Source: Candidatus Igneacidithiobacillus taiwanensis
GTDB lineage: Bacteria > Pseudomonadota > Gammaproteobacteria > Acidithiobacillales > Acidithiobacillaceae
Length of the DNA: 5,737 bases
Assembly: GCA_002341825.1 (NCBI GenBank)
Contig: DDOU01000142.1
Coordinates: 1-5,737, forward strand
Reading direction: 5' to 3'
This document shows, piece by piece, positions 1 to 5,520 of the stretch. The first letter of the stretch is position 1. Each line of letters starts with the position of its first letter. The notes below the pieces were generated by a model. That model searched no databases. It had not been told where the DNA came from and was given only the letters and a program-made list of their open reading frames with translations. The position numbers and the translations under genes are program-made.

Positions 1-6
1 TTCGGC

Positions 7-20
7 GAGTTTTTCAACAG
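7..20. repeat. Possible inverted-repeat end of an IS element cut by the window edge
   Basis: The bases GAGTTTTTCAACAG resemble the right end of the IS at 3081-3092 (GACTTTTTCAGC): 10 of the first 12 positions match and the orientation is the same. This could be the terminal repeat of a related IS5-type element lying mostly outside the window. A 12-base near match in a T-rich stretch can also arise by chance, and no transposase sequence is visible here, so the call is tentative. The rest of 1-95 shows no other feature and no clear terminator for the minus-strand gene ending at 96. Confidence 0.3.
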
Positions 21-95
21 AATTCAGCGATAGCAGTCGTTCGCGCAAAATCATCTAAATAGGTACAACGCATAGCTATTAAATGTGTTTCAGGT

Positions 96-443
96 TTATT
101 GTAAAGAATCTTGCCCGTTTTTCTTTTGAGAAGGAAAATAGAGTCGATAGCCAACACCGTGAACCGATTGTATCCAGTCTTCAACACCATACTGTTCCAA
201 TTTTTTTCTCAATCTACACACGTAAACTGACAAAAAATTTGGGCACATTTCTCGTTCGGGAAAGATATCTCGATAAATTTCTTCAGATGGTATCACCTGC
301 TCCCTATTTTCATACAGCATCAGAAAGATACGATACAGCTCTGCAGACATCTTTACGTGTTGACCATGAACAAAGATAAGACGTCCACTTTTATCAACGT
401 GAATGATATCAGAATACTGAGCGTCGCATTTTTCCATGAGCAT
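96..443 (-). CDS. Stand-alone winged-helix (OmpR/PhoB-type) DNA-binding protein
   Basis: The product is a small protein of about 115 residues made almost entirely of one Trans_reg_C winged-helix domain, the output domain of OmpR/PhoB response regulators. The C-terminal half gives the call: a recognition-helix segment with VYVCRLRKKLE, then a wing ending IQSVHGVGYRL. These align with the PhoB pattern VHIRRLRKALE ... GTGYRF. There is no receiver domain, phospho-acceptor Asp, membrane segment or sensor domain, so any signal input is unknown. I prefer the ATG at 443 because AGGTG (457-453) lies 9 bases upstream. A GTG at 455 and an ATG at 452 in the same frame lack a spaced ribosome site. The gene follows the phosphate transporter on the same strand, beyond its terminator. 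Hand-counted GC over 121-420 is about 38%, far below the genes on the right, which suggests transfer. A role in phosphate control is inference from context only. Confidence 0.75.
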   Translation of the reverse strand: MLMEKCDAQYSDIIHVDKSGRLIFVHGQHVKMSAELYRIFLMLYENREQVIPSEEIYRDIFPEREMCPNFLSVYVCRLRKKLEQYGVEDWIQSVHGVGYRLYFPSQKKNGQDSLQ

Positions 444-463
444 CTCATTCATCACCTGACTCT

Positions 464-490
464 AAAAAGGGCACGGTAACCACCGTGCCC
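464..490 (-). terminator. Rho-independent terminator of the phosphate transporter gene
   Basis: A perfect 9-bp stem (GGGCACGGT at 469-477 with ACCGTGCCC at 482-490) closes a 4-base loop. Read on the minus strand it is followed at once by TTTTT (468-464), the classical intrinsic-terminator layout. It begins 24 bases after the transporter stop codon. It ends only about 7 bases before the ribosome site of the next minus-strand gene, so that gene needs read-through or a promoter inside or upstream of the hairpin. On the plus strand the T-run is displaced and interrupted, so termination there would be weaker. Confidence 0.85.
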
Positions 491-513
491 ATCTAATTTT
501 TGACTATCCTGGT

Positions 514-1941
514 TTAAACACTTGCCGTTGGGAGGACTACCGCGTCGGAAGACAGCGCATGATGCTCCCCGCCGATCTCTTCCAGTGTTTTTCCGCTTGG
601 CTCGGGCAGAGTCAGCTTCGTAAGAATTACACCTAGTACCGACACGCCGGCAGAGAAGAGCATTGCTCCCTTGACTCCTCCAGCAGCACTAATGTATGGA
701 AAAACAAAGGTACCAACAAAGGCCCCGAATTTGCCTATGCCTGCAGCCATACCATGTCCCGTGGTCCGAATACTCGTGGGGAATACCTCAGCAGGCATCA
801 CGAAGGTCGTGCAATTCGGCCCAAACTCGATGAAGAAAAAGCTGACACCATAGAGCAACAAAAAGGGCACGACTTCATCGGTAATCCCAGGAACCAAGGC
901 GATTGCCGCAAATGCTGCCGCCATAACCCCGAAGCCAATCATTTGGAGACGCTTGTGGCCCACCGCATCCATGAAGAAGATGGAAGCCAGATAGCCGGGG
1001 ATAGCGAAGATCGCAAAGATCATCAGTGCCCATGCGCTACCAGTGATGTTCGAGGAATTTGGTGCTACCAGTTTCAGGATCTCTGGGGTGGAAATCGCAT
1101 TACCGTAAAAGGCGTAGTCATTGAGGAACCAAGCACCACCGGTGCCCAGGATGAGGATCAGATACTTGGGATTACTAAGCATTTGACCCAGACTGATACG
1201 GGAGGGCTTGAATTTTTTTTCGACCTTGGAAGTTACCTGTCCAGAGGAATAGGTCGCCATATCTTTGGCTGCCTCGTCAATATCACCGCGCACCAGCGCT
1301 TTGTACCGTGGGGACTCGGGCATCGTGCGGCGAAGATACAACACAGCCAAGGGGGGAAGCGCGCCTATGCCAAGCATAATCCGCCAAATGGAATCCGGCG
1401 GCAGGCCAGACGCTTCCAAAGTCAGGGCAACGACGGGACCAAAGGCAAGCCCCAGCCCTTGCATACCGAAAACTAGAGATGTTAGTGCACCACGCTTCTT
1501 GGCGTTGGCATACTCCGCCATTAGAACGGCACTCATCGGGTAATCACCCCCAATGCCGATACCTAAAATGACGCGGAAAACTAGTAGCCAGAGGAAGCTC
1601 GGCGCAAAAGCGCAGGCAAGGCCGCCGATGACCATGAGGAGCGCTTCCATGCCATAAATTCGCTTACGACCTACTACGTCGGCCAATCGACCAAAAATGA
1701 AGGCGCCGAGGAATGCCGCCACTAAGGAGATACTGCCCAAGAAGGCAATCTGAGTATCACCGAGGTGCCACTCGGGCTTGATGTACACCAATGCCGACCC
1801 GATGATGAACAAGTCGTAGGCGTCGGTGAAGAAGCCCATGCCCGCCGTGAAGGCAGCACGGAGGTGAAAAAAACTGATGGGCGCGTCGTTTAGCGAGTCT
1901 ATGACGCCGAGTTTTGGTGGGTTGCTTGCGTTGCTTTCCAT
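514..1941 (-). CDS. MFS phosphate:H+ symporter (PHS family, Pho84-like)
   Basis: This 475-residue inner-membrane transporter has the length and layout of a 12-helix MFS protein, with a central charged loop around residues 205-255. PHS-family marks appear in order: GFFTDAYDLF (36-45) in the first helix, the MFS loop GRLADVVGRKR (84-94), GIGIGGDYPMSA (127-138) with the Asp conserved in phosphate symporters, WFLNDYAFYGN (271-281) opening the second half, and FGPNCTTFVMPAEVFPTSIR (373-392). The family imports inorganic phosphate with protons. Some relatives carry other organic or inorganic anions, but the PhoB operator upstream supports phosphate. The ATG at 1941 has GGAG (1954-1951) 9 bases upstream. 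Transcription ends at the hairpin at 464-490. GC content is intermediate between the AT-rich regulator to its left and the GC-rich genes on the right. No frameshift or missing motif is seen. Confidence 0.9.
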   Translation of the reverse strand: MESNASNPPKLGVIDSLNDAPISFFHLRAAFTAGMGFFTDAYDLFIIGSALVYIKPEWHLGDTQIAFLGSISLVAAFLGAFIFGRLADVVGRKRIYGMEALLMVIGGLACAFAPSFLWLLVFRVILGIGIGGDYPMSAVLMAEYANAKKRGALTSLVFGMQGLGLAFGPVVALTLEASGLPPDSIWRIMLGIGALPPLAVLYLRRTMPESPRYKALVRGDIDEAAKDMATYSSGQVTSKVEKKFKPSRISLGQMLSNPKYLILILGTGGAWFLNDYAFYGNAISTPEILKLVAPNSSNITGSAWALMIFAIFAIPGYLASIFFMDAVGHKRLQMIGFGVMAAAFAAIALVPGITDEVVPFLLLYGVSFFFIEFGPNCTTFVMPAEVFPTSIRTTGHGMAAGIGKFGAFVGTFVFPYISAAGGVKGAMLFSAGVSVLGVILTKLTLPEPSGKTLEEIGGEHHALSSDAVVLPTASV

Positions 1942-1950
1942 AGGATCAAT

Positions 1951-1957
1951 CTCCTCT
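1951..1957 (-). promoter_or_regulatory. Ribosome binding site of the phosphate transporter
   Basis: AGAGGAG on the minus strand, with its GGAG core 9 bases before the ATG at 1941. It fixes the start codon and leaves a leader of about 30 bases from the predicted transcription start near 1973. Confidence 0.7.
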
Positions 1958-1979
1958 TCGTTAGGTACTACCAGCTACA

Positions 1980-2035
1980 AGTCTACAAATTGAATGTGAC
2001 AGTATGATGAATCTTTTATGACAGTTTGATGACAG
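1980..2035 (-). promoter_or_regulatory. PhoB-activated promoter: tandem pho box plus -10 element
   Basis: Read on the minus strand, four 7-base half-sites start every 11 bases: CTGTCAT (2035-2029), CTGTCAT (2024-2018), GATTCAT (2013-2007, degenerate) and CTGTCAC (2002-1996). The linkers CAAA, AAAA and CATA are AT-rich. This matches the known pho box, in which PhoB dimers bind 11-bp direct repeats of CTGTCAT, here as two boxes in tandem. Ten bases after the last half-site comes TAGACT (1985-1980), a fair -10 box at the spacing typical of PhoB class promoters, where the pho box replaces the -35 element. The predicted start of transcription is near 1973. Phosphate-starvation induction of the transporter is therefore strongly suggested. 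Confidence 0.88.
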
Positions 2036-2040
2036 TGAGG

Positions 2041-2223
2041 GGGTGATTATCTGCAGCGAGCATAAAAATGGGTTTGTTCATCGTGCAGACCCTTCCCTGG
2101 GGTGCCGCAGTCAGCGTTCGCACTGCTACTCATAAGGCGTTCGTCCTTGCGGATGACGCGTGATTCGCGCCACCACAATTCACACCATGATTCTATGTCA
2201 ATGGAATTGTAATATAAGAGCCT
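2041..2223. other. Intergenic stretch with possible gene remnant
   Basis: This stretch lies between the pho promoter and the IS left end. On the minus strand a frame stays open from inside the IS to a stop at 2047. Its IS-external part encodes roughly 57 residues that I do not recognise. Because the frame's only start codons upstream lie inside the IS, it could be the tail of a gene cut off by the IS, or a chance open frame. A perfect TTGACA occurs on the minus strand at 2201-2196 but no matching -10 was found 16-18 bases further on. A 7-bp inverted repeat (ACAATTC 2175-2181, GAATTGT 2204-2210) is also present with no assigned role. Confidence 0.3.
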
Positions 2224-2237
2224 GCTGAAAAAGTCCG

Positions 2238-2268
2238 TGGTATAATGGGAAAAGCGGTGCGGTGGAGG
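2238..2268 (+). promoter_or_regulatory. Transposase promoter (extended -10) and ribosome site
   Basis: TGGTATAAT (2238-2246) is a perfect extended -10 element (TGnTATAAT) just inside the left inverted repeat. No good -35 is present, which extended -10 promoters tolerate. GGAGG (2264-2268) follows, 8 bases before the ATG at 2277. This makes that ATG a better start than the upstream GTG at 2262. Confidence 0.55.
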
Positions 2269-2276
2269 TTGGAAAG

Positions 2277-2954
2277 ATGCGTGGAGCCAAGGTAGAGACA
2301 CAAGGGCTGTTCAGCTACCTTTCCCCGGAGCAGCGGGTGCCGCAAGACCACCCACTGCGGGCGATTCGGGCCATTGTGGATCGCGCTCTGGCGGAGATGG
2401 ACAGTCACTTCGGCGTCGTATTCGCCACTTACGGTCGTCCCTCGATCCCGCCGGAGTTTCTCCTGCGCGCCTTGCTGCTACAGGTGTTTTACAGCATTCG
2501 CTCGGAGCGGCAGTTGGTCGAGCAGCTCAATTACAACCTGCTATTCCGCTGGTTTGTGGGCTTGGGCATGGTCGATGCGGTCTGGGTGCCCACGGTCTTT
2601 AGCAAAAATCGGGATCGACTGCTGGATCAAGGGAGCGTGCGAGAATTCCTCCACTTCGCGTTGGAACCCACCCGCCGTCAGGATCTGCGTTCCGATGCCA
2701 CCGTCCAACTCGTGGACGATCTGGGCGGAACCCAGCACATCACCCTTGGTGCCGACAAGGGCTACGACCGCCACGCCGGCTACGCGATGAGCATCCACGT
2801 CCGTCGGCGCATCGAGTCGATCTTCGGCTGGATGAAGACGGTGGGCGGCATGCGCAAAACCCGCTTCCGGGGTTTAGACCGGGTGGGTATGCACTTCTCC
2901 TCGGCGGCCACCGCGTACAACCTGGTACGCGTGGCGCGACTCGGAGTGATCTGA
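2277..2954 (+). CDS. IS5-family transposase, internally deleted and probably inactive
   Basis: The encoded 225 residues begin with the family N-terminus (MRGAKVETQGLFSYLSPEQ). An intact DUF772-like region follows (GRPSIPPEFLLRALLLQ at 53-69, RSERQLVEQLNYNLLFRWFVGL at 75-96, FSKNRDRLL at 108-116). After about residue 130 the sequence jumps to GGTQHITLGADKGYD (150-164), which holds the second catalytic Asp. It jumps again to RHAGYAM and RRRIESIFGWMKTVGG with the catalytic Glu at 180. Full-length relatives have, as I recall them, about 340-370 residues. The block with the first catalytic Asp (VDGT-type motif) and about 30 residues after ADKGYD are missing. Both losses keep the frame, so there is no internal stop. 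The protein should not transpose by itself but could retain DNA binding through its N-terminal part. It is the only gene of the element. Confidence 0.82.
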   Translation: MRGAKVETQGLFSYLSPEQRVPQDHPLRAIRAIVDRALAEMDSHFGVVFATYGRPSIPPEFLLRALLLQVFYSIRSERQLVEQLNYNLLFRWFVGLGMVDAVWVPTVFSKNRDRLLDQGSVREFLHFALEPTRRQDLRSDATVQLVDDLGGTQHITLGADKGYDRHAGYAMSIHVRRRIESIFGWMKTVGGMRKTRFRGLDRVGMHFSSAATAYNLVRVARLGVI

Positions 2955-3124
2955 TGGGTTTCGCGCGCCTGGAATTCGCGAAATTGGCGAGAATGCCATA
3001 AAAATGACAAAAATGGCTCAAATATGGCCCATTATTGGGGGTTTTCCTCTCGGATTCGTCAATCCGAAAAGATTTTTCACGACTTTTTCAGCGACCCCGT
3101 AGGGGCGAGTTCCAACAAGTATAC

Positions 3125-3805
3125 TCAACGCCCCCAAGCAGCGGCGTCGAGCCACACATCCGCCCCAGCGCCAAGGCGGGTGGCGGGGAGATCTTCGCCA
3201 GCGCGCCAGCGCGTAATAGCCGGTGCTTTGCTTGCACCCGTGACCGCAAAAAACAAGGCTCGGGTTTGCTGCAGTCTTGCCGCACTTAAGCTAACCCTAT
3301 CCGCAGGTGGCTTGGGGCTGTTGTGGACTGGCAGGACGGCGGGCGCATCGGTGGCAAAGCCCACCTCCTGACCGGGAAAGAGGCTGGCACAGTGGCCGTC
3401 CTCACCCATGCCGAGCAATACCAGATCAAAGCGATGCCGCGGCAGAACGACGGCATAGGCCGCGGCGGCGGCTTCTGCACCCAGTTCTGCGGCAATGACG
3501 TGATGCTGCCCAAGTGGAATGGGCACATCCCCCAGCGCCGTGTTATTCACCAACGCGGAGTTACGCTCGGCATCGCCGGGAGGCAAACAGCGCTCGTCAC
3601 CATAATATAGGTGCCAGTGCTGCCACTGCCCGCCATATCGCGGTAACCGATCATAGACAGCCCGGGGGGTATGCCCGCCAGCCAAGACCCAGTGGAAGGC
3701 CCCCCGTGCCGCGATGGCCTCTGCAGCCAGACGCGCAATCGCCGCTGCCAGCCGTTCTGCCAAGCGTTCTGCGTCGGGATACAGGTGCCATACGGGCGGG
3801 TTCAT
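3125..3805 (-). CDS. pgl: 6-phosphogluconolactonase
   Basis: This cytosolic enzyme of the pentose phosphate pathway hydrolyses 6-phosphoglucono-delta-lactone to 6-phosphogluconate. The 226-residue product has the usual length of the DevB/Pgl type. Visible motifs in order are LAGGHTPRAVYDRL (41-54, phosphate-binding loop), YYGDERCLPPGDAERNS (67-83) and FDLVLLGMGEDGHCASLFPG (126-145) with the catalytic His at 138. Near the C-terminus comes an RVSLSAARL...FFAVTGASKA segment typical of the family. I chose the ATG at 3805 because family homology begins there and because it overlaps the stop of the upstream VIT-type gene as ATGA, indicating translational coupling. An in-frame upstream start at 3868 would add 21 unrelated residues lying in the neighbour's sequence. 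No clear terminator follows; a weak CCCC/GGGG hairpin at 3095-3105 lies between the stop and the IS. Confidence 0.93.
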   Translation of the reverse strand: MNPPVWHLYPDAERLAERLAAAIARLAAEAIAARGAFHWVLAGGHTPRAVYDRLPRYGGQWQHWHLYYGDERCLPPGDAERNSALVNNTALGDVPIPLGQHHVIAAELGAEAAAAAYAVVLPRHRFDLVLLGMGEDGHCASLFPGQEVGFATDAPAVLPVHNSPKPPADRVSLSAARLQQTRALFFAVTGASKAPAITRWRAGEDLPATRLGAGADVWLDAAAWGR

Positions 3806-4521
3806 CCCACCGACGTCCCCAGTAGATGGCCGATCAATGTCGTGGCGAGCAGCGAGAGAGCACCCCATACGAGCACCCGCGCCGTGCCGCGCCCAATCGA
3901 TGCCCCACCCGCCCAGGCCGCCAACGCGCCCAAACTAGCCAATAGCACCAGGGTCAAGACGTACAGAGTAGGCAGCAAGATTGCCGAGGGGGCGATTAGG
4001 ACGGCGAGGATCGGAAATATCGCACCGACGGAGAAGGAGAGGCCGGAAGCTGCGGCGGCCTGCAAAGGGCGGGCTTGGGCGACTTCGGTCAGGCCGAGCT
4101 CGTCGCGGGCATGAGCGCCGAGGGCGTCGTGCGCCATGAGCTGGGCGGCCACCTGCCGCGCGAGGGCCTCGTCGAGCCCGCGACCACAGTAGATACGGGT
4201 GAGTTCGAGGAGTTCTAGTTCTGGATTTTTATGGATTTCCCGCGCCTCGATGGCCAAATCAGCGGCCTGGGTATCGGCTTGGGAACTGACGGAGACGAAC
4301 TCCCCGGCGGCCATGGAAAAGGCGCCAGCCACCCAGGCCGCTACCCCGGCAAGGAGCAGGGCATGGGTATTCGCCTGTCCGGCCGCTACCCCGGTTAGGA
4401 GGGCGGCGGTGGAGAGTAGACCATCATTGGCGCCGAGTACGCTCGCGCGGAGCCAGCCAATTTGGGTGTGGTGATGATGCTCGTGGTGATGCACTGGCTG
4501 TACCGCGGCATTGCTACTCAT
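3802..4521 (-). CDS. VIT1/CCC1-family Fe2+/Mn2+ transporter
   Basis: This 239-residue membrane protein belongs to the VIT1/CCC1 family, which moves ferrous iron or manganese across membranes. Family marks are GANDGLLSTAALLTGV (30-45) in the first helix and AGAFSMAAGEFVSVSSQAD (65-83) in the second. A charged soluble stretch follows (about 84-155, with NPELELLELTRIY and AQLMAHDALGAHARDELG), corresponding to the metal-binding helical region of the family. Three more hydrophobic helices (roughly 158-180, 183-208, 213-236) complete the five-helix layout. Unusually, the N-terminus carries seven His and one Glu within residues 11-18, which may bind metal. The ATG at 4521 has a strong GGGAGGGG ribosome site about 8 bases upstream. 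The gene is divergent from cysM and overlaps pgl by 4 bases, so the two are probably one operon. Direction of transport (efflux or storage) cannot be read from sequence. Confidence 0.9.
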   Translation of the reverse strand: MSSNAAVQPVHHHEHHHHTQIGWLRASVLGANDGLLSTAALLTGVAAGQANTHALLLAGVAAWVAGAFSMAAGEFVSVSSQADTQAADLAIEAREIHKNPELELLELTRIYCGRGLDEALARQVAAQLMAHDALGAHARDELGLTEVAQARPLQAAAASGLSFSVGAIFPILAVLIAPSAILLPTLYVLTLVLLASLGALAAWAGGASIGRGTARVLVWGALSLLATTLIGHLLGTSVG

Positions 4522-4633
4522 GAACGTTCCCCTCCCTGCTCCCTAGTGTAGCCATGATAATGAGCAGCGGCCCTTGGGTCCATGCGGGGGCGGTGGTAGC
4601 CTAGAGTAAGCGATTATCCGAAGGAGTGGGCGC
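4522..4633. promoter_or_regulatory. Divergent intergenic promoter region between the VIT-type gene and cysM
   Basis: These 112 bases must carry the start signals for both the minus-strand VIT-pgl pair and plus-strand cysM. Ribosome sites are clear: AAGGAG at 4621-4626 for cysM (7 bases before ATG 4634) and GGGAGGGG for the VIT-type gene. I found no convincing -35/-10 pair in either direction. A minus-strand TACACT near 4548-4553 is a possible -10. An 8-base palindrome GAACGTTC (4522-4529) directly abuts the VIT-type start and has no assigned role. Confidence 0.4.
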
Positions 4634-5518
4634 ATGGCCGGATTGGCAGATTTTGTCGGTAATACTCCTCTCTGCGCCCTGCGGCGCCTGAGTCCCAAGC
4701 CGCAGGTGCAGATCTTTGGCAAACTCGAGGGCAACAACCCCGCCGGATCGGTAAAGGACCGTCCGGCCCTGAATATGATCCGTCGCGCCCTGGAGCGCGG
4801 TCAGATCCGCCCCGGCCAGCGCCTCGTCGAGGCCACCAGTGGCAACACCGGCATTGCACTGGCCATGGCCGCCTCGGTGGAAGGTCTGAAAATCACCTTG
4901 GTTATGCCCGAAAACATGAGTATGGAGCGGCGCCAGGTGATGCGCGCTTTTGGTGCCGAGATCGAACTCACTCCGGCCGAAGCGAGCATGGAAGGCGCCA
5001 TCGATCGTGCTCGTGCCCTTGTCGCGGCGGGCGAAGCCATTATGCTCGATCAATTCTCCAACCCAGATAACCCGGAAGCGCATACCCGCAGCACCGGGCC
5101 AGAAATCTGGCGCGATAGCCGCGGCAAGGTCACCCACTTCATCTCGGCCATGGGCACCACCGGCACGATCATGGGCACTGGTCGCTATCTACGCCAGGTC
5201 AAGCCCGACATTCAGATCATTGGCGTGCAGCCCGCCGCTGGCGCCAAGATCCCCGGTATTCGACGCTGGCCGGTGGAATATCTGCCCAAGATTTACCAGC
5301 CGGAGATGGTGGATCGGATTTTTGACGTCAGCACCGAAGAGGCAGAAGAGATGACCCGGCGCTTGGCCCGCGAGGAGGGAATCCTGGCGGGTATCTCCTC
5401 CGGTGGCGCCGTAGCTGCCGCAGTCCGACTGGCAGCCGAGCTCGAGCAGGGCTACTTGGTTGCCATCATTTGTGATCGCGGCGACCGCTACCTCTCCACC
5501 GGGGTCTTCCCGGCCTAG
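4634..5518 (+). CDS. cysM: Cysteine synthase B (O-acetylserine sulfhydrylase, CysM type)
   Basis: This PLP enzyme makes cysteine from O-acetylserine and sulfide. CysM types also accept thiosulfate, giving S-sulfocysteine. The 294-residue length fits bacterial CysM. Visible sites are NNPAGSVKDRP (34-44) with the PLP lysine K41, EATSGNTGIALA (66-77) for substrate binding, GTTGTIMGTGRYL (174-186) as the phosphate-binding loop, and ISSGG (254-258) with Ser255 near the PLP ring nitrogen. The loop KIPGIRRWPVEYLP (205-218) with Arg210/211 is typical of CysM rather than CysK, as is the C-terminal ICDRGDRYLSTGVF. The ATG at 4634 has AAGGAG 7 bases upstream. The gene is complete and GC-rich like its neighbours. 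A thiosulfate-using route would suit a sulfur-oxidising host, but that is inference. Confidence 0.94.
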   Translation: MAGLADFVGNTPLCALRRLSPKPQVQIFGKLEGNNPAGSVKDRPALNMIRRALERGQIRPGQRLVEATSGNTGIALAMAASVEGLKITLVMPENMSMERRQVMRAFGAEIELTPAEASMEGAIDRARALVAAGEAIMLDQFSNPDNPEAHTRSTGPEIWRDSRGKVTHFISAMGTTGTIMGTGRYLRQVKPDIQIIGVQPAAGAKIPGIRRWPVEYLPKIYQPEMVDRIFDVSTEEAEEMTRRLAREEGILAGISSGGAVAAAVRLAAELEQGYLVAIICDRGDRYLSTGVFPA

Positions 5519-5520
5519 GC

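Larger units (their letters stand above)
2224..3092 (+). mobile_element. IS5-type insertion sequence remnant (internally deleted)
   Basis: The boundaries come from a perfect 12-bp inverted repeat: GCTGAAAAAGTC at 2224-2235 and its complement GACTTTTTCAGC at 3081-3092. The similarity extends inward through GTG with a one-base offset. The element is about 870 bp, short for this group because the transposase gene has lost internal sequence. No clear target-site duplication is visible next to either repeat, so the exact ends may differ by a few bases or the insertion may be old or rearranged. Between the transposase stop and the right end is a 7-bp hairpin (TCGGATT 3050-3056 with AATCCGA 3061-3067) followed loosely by T residues. 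The right end lies 32 bases from the stop of pgl. Confidence 0.75.

Noticed and set aside
83..379. A 98-codon plus-strand open frame
   Set aside because: It is antisense to the winged-helix gene, which has a recognisable domain on the minus strand. No ribosome site or homology supports the plus-strand frame.
754..1476. A 240-codon open frame on the plus strand
   Set aside because: It lies antisense inside the phosphate transporter gene, whose minus-strand product has clear family motifs throughout. The plus-strand translation has no recognisable domain.
2173..2201. Minus-strand promoter with a perfect TTGACA at 2201-2196
   Set aside because: No acceptable -10 hexamer lies 16-18 bases further on (TTGTGG at 17), so a sigma-70 promoter is not supported.
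2175..2210. 7-bp inverted repeat ACAATTC/GAATTGT as a possible operator or hairpin
   Set aside because: The 22-base gap, short arms and lack of a nearby start or T-run make chance the simpler explanation.
3093..3124. Intrinsic terminator of pgl just before the IS right end
   Set aside because: The only hairpin is a 4-bp CCCC/GGGG stem at 3095-3105, and no T-run follows it on the minus strand.
3806..3868. Longer pgl start 21 codons upstream
   Set aside because: The added residues lie within the C-terminal coding region of the VIT-type gene and show no family similarity. The ATG at 3805 fits both homology and the ATGA overlap.
4601..5137. A 178-codon minus-strand open frame
   Set aside because: It is a shadow of cysM in GC-rich DNA. 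The plus-strand protein carries all the catalytic motifs and a good ribosome site.
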